This document shows, piece by piece, positions 43,471 through 52,188 of a DNA stretch of 64,000 nt. Each line of letters begins with the position of its first letter. Within the stretch, counting starts at the first letter, position 1. Source of the DNA: Devosia sp. A16 (GTDB lineage: Bacteria; Pseudomonadota; Alphaproteobacteria; Rhizobiales; Devosiaceae); contig NZ_CP012945.1 of assembly GCF_001402915.1 (NCBI RefSeq), forward strand, positions 2,953,501 through 3,017,500. The letters run 5' to 3'. A model generated the notes under the pieces. It was not told the DNA's origin. It ran no database searches and saw only the letters and a program-made list of their open reading frames with translations. A program made the translations under genes and the position numbers.

Positions 43471-43522
43471 ATCCTCCCCCGCGTGGCGGGGGAGGGGGAC
43501 CAGCGAAGCTGGTGGAGGGGGC
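43471..43522. repeat. REP-like half element, family C
   Basis: ATCCTCCCCCGCGTGGCGGG-GGAGGGGG is followed by GACCAGCGAAGCTGGTGG and AGGGGGC. The same order of motifs is seen inside the element at 20006. It begins 23 bases after deoC. Confidence 0.75.
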
Positions 43523-43537
43523 GGCCCCACCCCCGGT

Positions 43538-43632
43538 GTCATTCCCGCGAAAGCGGGAAACTCTGTTTGCGATCCATCCACTCGCGCAGGCGGAGCAAAG
43601 AAAACGGAGGTTCCCGCTTTCGCGGGAATGAC
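43538..43632. repeat. Inverted pair of GTCATTCCCGCGAAAGCGGGAA-type repeats
   Basis: Two 22-base copies, 43538-43559 and 43611-43632, are reverse complements of each other, and each contains its own hairpin CCCGC-GAAA-GCGGG. They lie between deoC and the aldehyde dehydrogenase gene, so the message would carry a large stem-loop before the dehydrogenase ribosome-binding site. Confidence 0.8.
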
Positions 43633-43661
43633 CCGGTGAGAGTGGAGAGGGAGTGTCTCGA

Positions 43662-46034
43662 ATGAACAAAATCGCCGAAATCTTCACCTCCCTCGACTAC
43701 GGCCCGGCGCCGGAATCGCCTGATCTGGCGCTCGCCTGGCTTGCCGCGCATGACAACAAGTTCGGCCACTTCATCAACGGCGCCTGGACCAGCCCCGGCA
43801 AGACCTTCGCTTCGGAGAACCCGGCCAACGGCAAGAAGCTTGCCGACGTCACCGACGGCACCGCCGCCGATGTCGACGCCGCTGTGAAGGCTGCCCGCGC
43901 AGCGTTCCCCAAGTGGTCGGCTCTGTCAGGCTATCAGCGCGGCAAGTACCTCTATGCGATCGCCCGGTTGGTCCAGAAGCATTCACGCCTCTTCGCGGTG
44001 CTCGAGACCATGGACAACGGCAAGCCGATCCGTGAGAGCCGCGATGTCGATATCCCGCTGGTGGCGCGCCACTTCTACCACCATGCCGGTTGGGCCCAGC
44101 ACCTCGAGCGCGAGTTCCCCGACCACGTGCCCTATGGCGTCTGCGGTCAGATCATCCCGTGGAATTTCCCGCTGCTGATGCTGGCCTGGAAGATCGCCCC
44201 GGCGCTCGCCGCTGGCAACACCGTGGTGCTGAAGCCGGCCGAGTTCACCTCGCTCACTGCACTGCTGTTCGCCGAGATCTGCGAGAAGGCCCACCTGCCC
44301 AAGGGCGTGGTCAACATCGTCACCGGCGAGGGCGACACCGGCGCCGCCATCACCAGCCATCCTGATATCGACAAGATCGCCTTCACCGGCTCGACCGAGG
44401 TGGGGAAGATCATCAGGAGGGCCACTGCCGGCACCGGCAAGGGTCTGTCGCTCGAGCTCGGCGGCAAGTCGCCCTACATCGTCTTCGACGATGCCGACAT
44501 CGACAGCGCCATCGAGGGTCTCGTCGATGCCATCTGGTTCAACCAGGGCCAGGTCTGCTGCGCCGGCTCGCGCCTCCTCGTCCAGGAATCGATCGAAGAG
44601 CGCTTCCTCGAAAAGCTGAAGAAGCGCATGGCGACGCTCCGCGTCGGCGATCCGCTCGACAAGGCCGTCGATATCGGCGCCCTGGTCGCCCCGGTGCAGG
44701 TCGAGCGCGTCCGCGACCTGGTGAAGAAAGGCGTCGCCGAAGGCGGCCAGCTCTATGAGCCCGACATCGATATGCCGGGCGGCGGCTGCTTCATCAAGCC
44801 GACGCTGATCACCCACGTGTCGACTGCCAACACCGTGGCCAACGAGGAGATCTTCGGGCCGGTGCTGGTCGAGATGAGCTTCCGCACCCCCGAGGAGGCG
44901 GCGGCGCTCGCCAACAACACCCGCTACGGCCTCGCCGCGACCATCTGGACCGAGAACGTCAACCTCGCCCTAGATATCGCCCCCAGGCTGAAGGCCGGCG
45001 TGGTGTGGATCAACTCCACCAACAATTTCGACGCCGCGGTCGGCTTCGGCGGCTACAAGGAAAGCGGCTTTGGTCGCGAAGGCGGCCGTGAAGGCATGGT
45101 CTCCTACCTGAAGCCGAAGTGGGAGAAGGAGCTGAAGCCCTTCGTCGCCGCGACGCCCAAGGCAGCCAAATCCGCCAATCCGCTCGACGATGCCGGCGGC
45201 ATCGACCAGACCGCCAAGATGTACATCGCCGGCAGGCAGGCTCGTCCGGATTCCGGCTATTCCCGGCCGGTCTACGGCCCCTCTGGCGCGCTCGTCGGCG
45301 AAGTCGGCGACGGCAACCGCAAGGACATCCGCAACGCCGTGGAGGCCGCCCGCGCCGCGCTCGGCTGGGCCACCACCTCGGCCCATAACCGCGCCCAGAT
45401 CCTCTATTTCCTCGCCGAGAACCTCGAGTACCGGGCCGACGAGTTCGCCGCCCGCATCAAGGCGCAGACCGGTGAGGACGGCGCCGCTGAAGTCGCAGCC
45501 AGCGTCGAGCGCCTGTTCGCCTTCGCCGGCTGGGCCGACAAGTATGACGGCGCCGTGCACAACCCGCCGCAGCGCATGGTGGCGACCGCCATGGTCGAAG
45601 CGCTCGGCGCCATGGCCATCCTGGCGCCGCCGTCGCGCCCGCTGCTCGGCTCGATCGCGCTCGTCGCCCCGGCGCTCGCCATGGGCAACGCGGTGGTGCT
45701 GGTGCCCAGTGAGAAATCGCCGCTGTCGATGACCGACTTCTACCAGGTGCTGGAAACCTCGGACGTGCCCCCCGGCGTCCTCAACATCGTCACCGGGGAG
45801 AGCAAGGTGCTGGCCAGGACGCTCGCCGAGCATGACGGCATCGACGCCATCTGGTTCGCCGGCGATGCCGAGACCTCGGCCATGGTCGAGAAAGCCTCGG
45901 CCGGCAACGTCAAGCAGACCTGGACCAGCCGCGGGCTCTTCTATGACCTGAGCGATAAGGCGAAGTTCGAGGGCGACTATTTCCTGAGGCGCGCGACCCA
46001 GGTGAAGAACGTCTGGGTGCCTTACGGGGCTTAA
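43662..46034 (+). CDS. Tandem aldehyde dehydrogenase
   Basis: A 790-residue protein with two aldehyde-dehydrogenase-like halves. The first (about 20-490) is complete: IIPWNFPLLM, the catalytic Glu in LELGGKSP near residue 262 and the catalytic Cys in GQVCCAGSR near residue 295. The second (about 515-790) begins MYIAGRQARPDSGYSRPVYG and covers only the coenzyme-binding part; it has no catalytic Cys. Such tandem proteins occur beside deoC and probably oxidise the acetaldehyde released by it. The ATG at 43662 follows GAGGGAG; a GTG three codons earlier is possible. Confidence 0.9.
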   Translation: MNKIAEIFTSLDYGPAPESPDLALAWLAAHDNKFGHFINGAWTSPGKTFASENPANGKKLADVTDGTAADVDAAVKAARAAFPKWSALSGYQRGKYLYAIARLVQKHSRLFAVLETMDNGKPIRESRDVDIPLVARHFYHHAGWAQHLEREFPDHVPYGVCGQIIPWNFPLLMLAWKIAPALAAGNTVVLKPAEFTSLTALLFAEICEKAHLPKGVVNIVTGEGDTGAAITSHPDIDKIAFTGSTEVGKIIRRATAGTGKGLSLELGGKSPYIVFDDADIDSAIEGLVDAIWFNQGQVCCAGSRLLVQESIEERFLEKLKKRMATLRVGDPLDKAVDIGALVAPVQVERVRDLVKKGVAEGGQLYEPDIDMPGGGCFIKPTLITHVSTANTVANEEIFGPVLVEMSFRTPEEAAALANNTRYGLAATIWTENVNLALDIAPRLKAGVVWINSTNNFDAAVGFGGYKESGFGREGGREGMVSYLKPKWEKELKPFVAATPKAAKSANPLDDAGGIDQTAKMYIAGRQARPDSGYSRPVYGPSGALVGEVGDGNRKDIRNAVEAARAALGWATTSAHNRAQILYFLAENLEYRADEFAARIKAQTGEDGAAEVAASVERLFAFAGWADKYDGAVHNPPQRMVATAMVEALGAMAILAPPSRPLLGSIALVAPALAMGNAVVLVPSEKSPLSMTDFYQVLETSDVPPGVLNIVTGESKVLARTLAEHDGIDAIWFAGDAETSAMVEKASAGNVKQTWTSRGLFYDLSDKAKFEGDYFLRRATQVKNVWVPYGA

Positions 46035-46059
46035 TGCCTTCACCAGGAGCGGTGTGAGG

Positions 46060-46100
46060 GTCTCCCTCCCCCTTGCGGGGAGGGGACAGGGGTGGGGGTC
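46060..46100. repeat. Family A arm, left flank of the DUF559 gene
   Basis: A 41-base copy reading GTCTCCCTCCCCCTTGCGGG then GAGGGGACAGGGGTGGGGGTC. It matches the reverse complement of the copy at 46466-46506 at 38 of 41 positions and the right arm of the element at 17610. The DUF559 gene begins 21 bases after it. Confidence 0.85.
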
Positions 46101-46121
46101 CGCGAGCACCGGAGTTTCGGC

Positions 46122-46718
46122 TTGAGCATCGAGCGCGCCAGGCAGCTACGGCACAACGCCACCGGCCCAGAACGAAAGCTCTGGGCCATCCTTCGCGTCT
46201 TCAGCGAGCGTGGCTATCACTTCCGCCGTCAGCAACAGATCGGTCCGTACTACGCCGACTTCGCGTGCATGCATGCCCAGCTGATCATCGAAGCTGATGG
46301 CGAAACGCATACCTCCGCGGCCGAGCGTGACTACGATAGCGCCCGTGACGACTACCTGCGCGCTCGCGGCTTTCGTGTCCTGCGTGTCTGGAACAACGAA
46401 ATCACCGAGAACGCCGAGGGTGTCTTCACCATCATTGAGCAAGCCTTGAGCAATGTGCCCGCACTGACCCCCACCCTTGATCCCTCCCCGCAAGGGGGAG
46501 GGAGACGCAAGAGTCGCAAGGCTCTGCACGCACCCGACGCACCCACCATCCCCTTCCTTGGAATGAACACCGCCTCCAGCAGCGACAGCAGCGCTATCGC
46601 TCCAACCATCGCTCCTGATGTCAGCACCACGCGCTGCACCACCACTTCGAAGGCGTCGCGGGCGCCGAAGGTGGACGACAGCAGCATCACCAGCGCCACC
46701 GAGCAGATATACTGGTAG
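46122..46718 (+). CDS. DUF559 (Vsr-like) endonuclease-domain protein with repeat-derived tail
   Basis: The first 115 residues form a DUF559 domain with the PD-(D/E)xK nuclease fold: RARQLRHNATGPERKLW, then FRRQQQIGPYYADFACM with the Asp, LIIEADGETH with the Glu, and FRVLRVWNNEITENAEG. The natural end should be near EQALSN. Instead the frame runs through a family A repeat (LTPTLDPSPQGGGRR) and continues about 75 residues antisense to the FUSC gene. The start is taken as TTG 46122; a GTG in the left repeat (46092) is possible. DUF559 proteins are presumed nucleases; a DNA target is not known. Confidence 0.7.
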   Translation: MSIERARQLRHNATGPERKLWAILRVFSERGYHFRRQQQIGPYYADFACMHAQLIIEADGETHTSAAERDYDSARDDYLRARGFRVLRVWNNEITENAEGVFTIIEQALSNVPALTPTLDPSPQGGGRRKSRKALHAPDAPTIPFLGMNTASSSDSSAIAPTIAPDVSTTRCTTTSKASRAPKVDDSSITSATEQIYW

Positions 46719-47557
46719 TAGAGCGGCCGGCTCGCCCCGGTGGTCATCTTGTCGATCAGCACGAAAGTGATCAGCGCGATCAGGGCCACCAGCACCGGGA
46801 ACTGCGGCACCACGTAGTAGATCGCCATGGCGCCGACGGCGACCACCGCGCCGACGATGGTGCCGCCGCCGCGGTCGATCAGCTGCTGCAGCCGCCCGCC
46901 GCGATCCGGCTCGGCGCAGATGAAAGCCAGCATGATCGGCACGATGAGCAGGTTCATATCGCCCGTCGCGTAGGTCAGCAGCATGATCGGCACATAGACC
47001 GCCATGCGGATCAGCAGTTCCGCCGCGGGATTCTCGGTTTCGAACGGTTTTGGTTGCTCGACATGCACCAGGGCCGTCTGCGGCGGGAACAGGATGTTGA
47101 GTACCACCGCGGTGGTGCCGACGATCACGCCGCCGGTCGCCATCGAGTCGCGGATCGCCACCAGCGCCTGATCGCTGTAGAGCACCGACATCGACATCAT
47201 CGCGGGAAACACCGTCAGCATCACGCCGAGGCGCGAGCCCTTGAACAGCATCAGCGCGATGCCGGCGCCGGCCAGCACGACGTTGACCAGGACGAACAGC
47301 ATCGGCTCGCTCACCGTCGCCGCCGCGAGCCAGCTGAACACGAACGCCATCACCGGCAGCATCACCGGCCCCATGAACGAGCGCACGTTCAGGGCGCCGC
47401 GCTGGTTCGACATCAGGCTCATGCCCAGCACCACCGGCATCATCGGCTGCGTGACGCCGAGCGGATCGGCGAGGATCACGCAGATGGCGACACTGAGCGC
47501 GGTGCGGAGCGCCAGATAGGGATCCTCATTGGGATCGACGCGGGTCAGCTCTTCCAT
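46352..47557 (-). CDS. FUSC/DUF2955-like membrane efflux protein with repeat-derived tail
   Basis: A 401-residue inner-membrane protein related to fusaric-acid-resistance/AaeB-type exporters (DUF2955-like). It has two blocks of hydrophobic helices (about 15-160 and 180-330) around a short cytoplasmic segment (EQPKPFETENPAA). The natural end is probably LLEAVFIPRKG. After it the frame passes through a family A repeat (LRLPPPCGEGSRVGV) and runs antisense into the DUF559 gene. Its start follows GAGGAGG at good spacing and lies 26 bases after the HlyD-type gene, so the two form an efflux unit. Confidence 0.8.
   Translation of the reverse strand: MEELTRVDPNEDPYLALRTALSVAICVILADPLGVTQPMMPVVLGMSLMSNQRGALNVRSFMGPVMLPVMAFVFSWLAAATVSEPMLFVLVNVVLAGAGIALMLFKGSRLGVMLTVFPAMMSMSVLYSDQALVAIRDSMATGGVIVGTTAVVLNILFPPQTALVHVEQPKPFETENPAAELLIRMAVYVPIMLLTYATGDMNLLIVPIMLAFICAEPDRGGRLQQLIDRGGGTIVGAVVAVGAMAIYYVVPQFPVLVALIALITFVLIDKMTTGASRPLYYQYICSVALVMLLSSTFGARDAFEVVVQRVVLTSGAMVGAIALLSLLEAVFIPRKGMVGASGACRALRLLRLPPPCGEGSRVGVSAGTLLKACSMMVKTPSAFSVISLFQTRRTRKPRARR
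46466..46506. repeat. Family A arm, right flank of the DUF559 gene
   Basis: A 41-base copy reading GACCCCCACCCTTGATCCCT then CCCCGCAAGGGGGAGGGAGAC, inverted relative to 46060-46100. Both convergent genes, DUF559 on the plus strand and FUSC on the minus strand, read through it without a stop. Confidence 0.85.
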
Positions 47558-47583
47558 TTGCGCCTCCTCGGCTCGAACAGGTC

Positions 47584-48849
47584 CTAGTTGAGGCCCGACA
47601 GCAGCCCATTGATGCCCATCAGGCCGCGGGCGATGGTCGGCACGATGCCGTCTTCAGGCACGATCAGGACGCTCGCTTCCGAGCCGAGCCGCACGTTGGC
47701 GGGCAGCGCGCTCATGTCGTCGATGCTGACGCGCACCGGGATCTTCCGCGCCGGCGGGAACCAGCGGGTGTCGTTCGACGACTGCGCCAGGCCATTGGCC
47801 GTGGTGCGGCCGCTATTGATGCCCCAGGCGATGCTGTCGACCGTCGCTTCGAACTGCCGGCCGGGCGCCGCCTCGAACATCACCGTCGCCTTGTCGCCCG
47901 GCTGCACGTTGACCAGCTGGTTCTCCCGGAAATCGGCGATCACCATCTGCGTGGCGGGGTTGATGAAGGTCAGGGCCGGCGTGCCGGCGGCAACGAACTG
48001 CCCTTCGGCCAGCGACAGGTTCGACACATAGCCGTCGGCTGGCGCCGCTACGGTGGTGTTGCGGAGCGCGAACTCGGCCTTGTCGAGCGCCGCCTGTGCG
48101 GCCCGCACATTGGGATTGCGTGCGTCCGCCGTGCTGGCCGATGCCTTGATCCGCTCGAGATCGGCCTTCGCTGCTTCGACGTTCAACGCCGCGGTCCTCG
48201 CGTTGGCGTCCGCCGTGTTGAACTTTGCCAGTGGCAGCAGGCCCTTGTCGTGCAGCGTCGTGGCGCGCTCCAGCTCCTGCTGTGCGATGGTCAGCGCCAC
48301 CTCCGTCTGGGCCAGCTTGGCCTCTGCCGCAGGGACGGCGGCGACGCCCGACGTCACGTTGTTCATCGCCTGGTCGAGCTGGCCCTGGGCCTGCGCCACG
48401 TCCATCCGGAACGTCGCGTCGTCGATCTCGAACAGCGGCTGGCCTGCCTGCACTTCGGCATTGTCGGCGATCAGCACCTGCTTGACCGGACCCGCCACCC
48501 GTGGCGCCACCTGCGTCACCTGGGCGGTGATCGAGGCGCCCGAGGCGAACGGCGCGTAGTGATCGGCGAGCGGGTACCAGGCGACCACCACCCCCAGCGT
48601 CAGCAGCAATCCGGCACCGAACAGTCTTGCCTTCTTGCGGCTCCGGTTGGGAGCTGCCGTCGGCTGGATGGCGATGGGAGTGTCGGCCGAGGCGGGGGCG
48701 GGCAGGGGAGCGGGCGCCGGTGCCACCAGGCGCTCCACTGGAATGCCCACCACCCTCGTTTCGTTCGCTGCGCGGCCGATGGCGGCAATCCCCGCCTTAC
48801 CGGCGTCGACAGCGTCTTTGGGGTCCATCGTGGCCTGTGCCTGTGCCAT
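47584..48849 (-). CDS. HlyD/EmrA-type membrane fusion protein
   Basis: A 421-residue periplasmic adaptor. A cytoplasmic N-terminus rich in Ala and Pro is followed by one transmembrane helix at about 75-95 (LFGAGLLLTLGVVVAWYPL). After it come the lipoyl half-motif VAGPVKQVLIADNAEVQAGQ, long coiled-coil helices, and the second half-motif VAAPADGYVSNLSLAEGQFV. Such proteins join an inner-membrane pump to an outer-membrane channel. The ATG at 48849 follows GGAG at spacing seven; two upstream starts have no good site. It is transcribed with the FUSC-type gene and divergent from a MarR gene. Confidence 0.9.
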   Translation of the reverse strand: MAQAQATMDPKDAVDAGKAGIAAIGRAANETRVVGIPVERLVAPAPAPLPAPASADTPIAIQPTAAPNRSRKKARLFGAGLLLTLGVVVAWYPLADHYAPFASGASITAQVTQVAPRVAGPVKQVLIADNAEVQAGQPLFEIDDATFRMDVAQAQGQLDQAMNNVTSGVAAVPAAEAKLAQTEVALTIAQQELERATTLHDKGLLPLAKFNTADANARTAALNVEAAKADLERIKASASTADARNPNVRAAQAALDKAEFALRNTTVAAPADGYVSNLSLAEGQFVAAGTPALTFINPATQMVIADFRENQLVNVQPGDKATVMFEAAPGRQFEATVDSIAWGINSGRTTANGLAQSSNDTRWFPPARKIPVRVSIDDMSALPANVRLGSEASVLIVPEDGIVPTIARGLMGINGLLSGLN

Positions 48850-48903
48850 AGTCCGCTCCATTGGCTGCGTTTGGTTGACCACCATCTAGAGCAGCTGATT
48901 TAA

Positions 48904-48932
48904 CTTTGCAACAAAGATACTATGTTGCATAG
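48904..48932. promoter_or_regulatory. Operator pair between the efflux operon and the MarR gene
   Basis: Two 13-base palindromes lie side by side: CTTTG-CAA-CAAAG (48904-48916) and CTATG-TTG-CATAG (48920-48932). The flanking TGCAAC and GTTGCA also form a wider inverted pair. The position between divergent starts is that of a MarR operator controlling the pump genes and itself. Confidence 0.6.
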
Positions 48933-48964
48933 CTATATTGCGCGTGAGGAATGTGCGGCCTGAG

Positions 48965-49453
48965 ATGACGGAATCGGAACGAAAGCCTGAAATGGACGAG
49001 CTGCTGCGGGAGCTGACCGCCGAGGTGACGCATGTCTATCGCTGGCTCGCCGAGCGGGCGGGGATCAACCACACCGACCTGATGTGCCTGTTCTTCGTGC
49101 GCGCCTCCCACGGCAAGGCGACGCCCAAGGCGATCTCGCAACACCTCGGCCTGACCACCGGCGCCACCGCCATCATGCTGAACCGGCTCGAAGCGGCGCG
49201 CTTCATCGAGCGCCACCCGCATCCGACCGACCGGCGTGGGGTGCTGATCGAGCTCGGCCCCGCGACCGAGGAGGCGGGGCTACTCCAGTTGCGCGACTAT
49301 GTGCTGCGCATGAACCAGCAGGTGATCGCCTCCTATTCCGAGGATGAACTGGCGATCGTCCGCCGCTTCATCGGCGATATGCTGGCCAATACCCGCGATA
49401 CCCTGCGCAAGACCCGGCTCGAAAAAGCCGCCTCGGCCCCAGTCGAGCACTGA
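48965..49453 (+). CDS. MarR-family transcriptional regulator
   Basis: A 162-residue winged-helix regulator. It has MDELLRELTAEVTHVYRWLA at the dimer region, AGINHTDLMCLFFV, and the recognition region ISQHLGLTTGATAIMLNRLE followed by the wing ERHPHPTDRRGVLIEL. The start is uncertain: ATG 48965 fits the family, while GTG 48953 with GAGGA close upstream is possible. It is divergent from the HlyD/FUSC pump genes and probably represses them until a toxic organic acid or drug is bound. Confidence 0.88.
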   Translation: MTESERKPEMDELLRELTAEVTHVYRWLAERAGINHTDLMCLFFVRASHGKATPKAISQHLGLTTGATAIMLNRLEAARFIERHPHPTDRRGVLIELGPATEEAGLLQLRDYVLRMNQQVIASYSEDELAIVRRFIGDMLANTRDTLRKTRLEKAASAPVEH

Positions 49454-49491
49454 GGCCGGGCGATCGCTTGTCGAAATCCGGGCGGCGGCCC

Positions 49492-49923
49492 TCAGGCGTG
49501 GCGGGTCGCCAATGTCTCGACGTAGTGCGGATTGTACATGATCCCCAGCACGTTGCCGAACGGGTCAAGCACCGACGCGGTGACGAACCCGCTCTCGCCG
49601 CGCTTGGTGATCGGGTCATACTCCCTTGCGCCCAACTGCTCCAGCCGGGCGAACGCCGCCTCGATATCGTCGACATGCCACAGCAGGATCGCGCCGCCGG
49701 GGCCGGGCTGCATCGCCTGGGGAGCGTAGCGGCGGTCGATGATGCCGAACTCGTCCTCGCTGTCGCCAATGCGAAACTCGACATAGGCCGGCGCTTCGCG
49801 GTTGGGCATCTGGAAATAGGCCTCGACGCCGAACAGTTCGGCATACCAGTCGCGGGCCGCGATCATGTCGTCGGCAAAGAAGTTCACCGTGGCCATGCCG
49901 CGCAGGAAGTGCTTGTTGCTCAT
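49492..49923 (-). CDS. VOC-family (glyoxalase-like) protein
   Basis: A 143-residue protein of the vicinal oxygen chelate superfamily, with two beta-alpha-beta repeats: MATVNFFADDMIAARDWYAE at the start and ILLWHVDDIEAAFARLEQLG near residue 80, ending SVLDPFGNVLGIMYNPHY. The metal-ligand pattern is incomplete, so it could be a binding protein rather than an enzyme. The ATG follows AAGGAAA. It is divergent from the AraC-type gene, with 37 bases between starts, so that regulator may control it. Confidence 0.88.
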   Translation of the reverse strand: MSNKHFLRGMATVNFFADDMIAARDWYAELFGVEAYFQMPNREAPAYVEFRIGDSEDEFGIIDRRYAPQAMQPGPGGAILLWHVDDIEAAFARLEQLGAREYDPITKRGESGFVTASVLDPFGNVLGIMYNPHYVETLATRHA

Positions 49924-49960
49924 CTGGAATTTCCTTCATCGTTGAGGTGATGCTCAGACC

Positions 49961-50809
49961 ATGAATGATGAGCCGAGGCCTGTATTTCAGAAACCCGCAG
50001 GGCCCTCCGGGCAGCGCGAACCCTACGACCCGCGTGGCCGGCTCGATCCCCTGGGTTTCGAGCGACACGTGCAGTTTCGCACCGTCCCGCCGCCCGAGGA
50101 CCTGTCGCGCTTCATCGAGCATTTCTGGGTCATCCGCTGGGACAGTGTGCTGGGGCCCTACCAGTCCGACGAGGTGATGCACCGGCCCTATGTCGACATT
50201 TTCCTCTCGGCCCAGGAGTCCGGCATTCAGGGCACCTTTCGCGGCAAACGCACCTATTCGGCTGCCGGCAGCGGCCGCATTGTCGGCGTTCGCTTCCGTC
50301 CCGGCGCCTTTCACGCGTTCTGGACCGGCGAGATGGCCGACCTGCAGGACAAGGTGGTGCCGTTGCGCGCCGTTTTCGATTGGGCCGATGCCAGTGGCAT
50401 CGCCGAACTGCTCGAGGGGGACGATGACGCGGTCATTACCACGCTGATCGAGCGCATCCGCACCGCCGCACCGGTGGCCGATACGACGCTGGAGGCGATC
50501 AACGACATCATCGCTGCGGTGGAAACCGACCCGGCGCTCAGCACCGTCGCCGCTGTCGGCGAGGCCTTCGGGCGCAGCGAGCGTTGGTTGCAGCAGGCGT
50601 TTCGAGAGCACCTGGGCATCGGCCTCAAATGGCTGCTGCAACGCAAGCGCCTGCTTGCCGCCGCGGCCCAGATCCGCGCCAGCGACGCGCCGGATTGGGT
50701 CGGCATCGCCTATGATCTCGGCTATAGCAGCCAGCAGCACTTCATCACCGATTTCCGCACCGTGCTGGGCGCAACGCCGGTGCAGTATCACCGCGGGCTC
50801 ACCCGCTAG
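49961..50809 (+). CDS. AraC-family transcriptional regulator
   Basis: A 282-residue regulator. The N-terminal part (about 40-150) has the DUF6597-like sensor pattern PPEDLSRFIEHFWVIRWD. The C-terminal part is an AraC DNA-binding domain: VAAVGEAFGRSERWLQQAF with FREHLGIGLKWLL, and AYDLGYSSQQHFITDF, then GATPVQYHR. It is divergent from the VOC gene. Its inducer is unknown. Confidence 0.88.
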   Translation: MNDEPRPVFQKPAGPSGQREPYDPRGRLDPLGFERHVQFRTVPPPEDLSRFIEHFWVIRWDSVLGPYQSDEVMHRPYVDIFLSAQESGIQGTFRGKRTYSAAGSGRIVGVRFRPGAFHAFWTGEMADLQDKVVPLRAVFDWADASGIAELLEGDDDAVITTLIERIRTAAPVADTTLEAINDIIAAVETDPALSTVAAVGEAFGRSERWLQQAFREHLGIGLKWLLQRKRLLAAAAQIRASDAPDWVGIAYDLGYSSQQHFITDFRTVLGATPVQYHRGLTR

Positions 50810-50866
50810 ACCGGCGCCCACCGTCACCACCTTGCCATCGCCCGGCGCTCAGCGCACAACACCGCC

Positions 50867-52186
50867 ATGACCCTGCTCCCGCAAGAAACCATTATCCGCA
50901 AGCGCGACGGTCTCGCCCTGACAGCGGGCGAAATCTCGGCCTTCATCACGGGCCTCACCACTGGTTCGGTCAGCTCCGCCCAGGCGGCTGCCTTCGCCAT
51001 GGCGGTGTATTTCCGCGACATGACGACCCCCGAGCGCGTCGCCCTGACCGAGGCGATGCGGGATTCGGGGACCGTGCTCGACTGGTCGGACCTTGATGGG
51101 CCGGTGGCCGACAAGCATTCGACCGGCGGAGTAGGGGACAATACCTCGCTGATGCTGGCGCCGATCCTTGCCGCCTCAGGCGTCTACGTGCCGATGATCT
51201 CCGGTCGCGGCCTCGGCCATACCGGCGGCACGCTCGACAAGTTCGATTCCATCCCCGGCTACAGCACCAGCCCGGACAACGCCTTGTTTCGCAAGGTGGT
51301 GCGCGAGGCCGGCTGCGCCATTATCGGCCAGACGGCCGACCTCGCCCCGGCCGACAAGGTGCTCTACGCCATCCGCGACGTCACCGGCACGGTCGAATCC
51401 ATTCCGCTGATCACTGCGTCGATCCTGTCGAAGAAGCTGGCCGCCGGCCTCGGGGCGCTGATCCTCGATGTGAAGACCGGTTCCGGCGCCTTCATGCCGA
51501 CGCTGGAGAAGTCCCGCGCCCTGGCTGAAAGCCTCGTCTCGGTGGCCAATGGCGCCGGGCTGCGCACTGCGGCCCTGATCACCGACATGAACGAGCCGCT
51601 GGCTTCGGCAGCCGGCAATGCGCTCGAAGTGCGCAATGCCGTCGACTTCCTCACCGGCAGGCACCAGGACCCGCGCCTGCGCGAGGTGACGCTCGATCTC
51701 TGCGCCGCCGCGCTGCAGCTCACCGGCTATGCCGGCGATGCCGCCGCGGCCGTCGAGCTCGCCCTCGCCAGCGGCAAGGCGAGCGAGCACTTTGCCCGCA
51801 TGGTCGCCCTGCTCGGCGGCCCCACGGATTTCATCGAGCGCATGGATGCACACCTGCCGCAGGCCCCCATCGTTCGCGACATCCTCGCCCCCGTTGCCGG
51901 CACCGTCACCGGCATCGATACGCGCGGGCTCGGCATGGGGGTCGTTGCGCTCGGCGGGGGACGGCGGCTGCCAACCGATAGCATCGATTTTGCCGTGGGT
52001 TTCGACCGCATCCTCGGCCTGGGCGCGACAACCGACCTGCAGACGGTGCTCTGCCGCGTGCATGCGCGCACCGAAGCTGCGGCGGCGGATGCCGCCGAGC
52101 GGCTGCTGGCCACCTACACCATCACCGAGGGGCCGGCGCAGCAGCATCCGCTGATCGCCGACTACGTCCCGCCCACGGAGAGTTGA
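50867..52186 (+). CDS. deoA: Thymidine phosphorylase
   Basis: DeoA phosphorolyses thymidine to thymine and deoxyribose 1-phosphate. The 439-residue protein begins [15 protein letters not shown], with [18 protein letters not shown] near residue 82 as the phosphate-binding glycine loop. It also has [20 protein letters not shown] and [10 protein letters not shown] near residue 204. The stop overlaps with TTGA just before deoB. It resumes the nucleoside pathway interrupted after the aldehyde dehydrogenase. Confidence 0.96.
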   Translation: MTLLPQETIIRKRDGLALTAGEISAFITGLTTGSVSSAQAAAFAMAVYFRDMTTPERVALTEAMRDSGTVLDWSDLDGPVADKHSTGGVGDNTSLMLAPILAASGVYVPMISGRGLGHTGGTLDKFDSIPGYSTSPDNALFRKVVREAGCAIIGQTADLAPADKVLYAIRDVTGTVESIPLITASILSKKLAAGLGALILDVKTGSGAFMPTLEKSRALAESLVSVANGAGLRTAALITDMNEPLASAAGNALEVRNAVDFLTGRHQDPRLREVTLDLCAAALQLTGYAGDAAAAVELALASGKASEHFARMVALLGGPTDFIERMDAHLPQAPIVRDILAPVAGTVTGIDTRGLGMGVVALGGGRRLPTDSIDFAVGFDRILGLGATTDLQTVLCRVHARTEAAAADAAERLLATYTITEGPAQQHPLIADYVPPTES

Positions 52187-52188
52187 CC

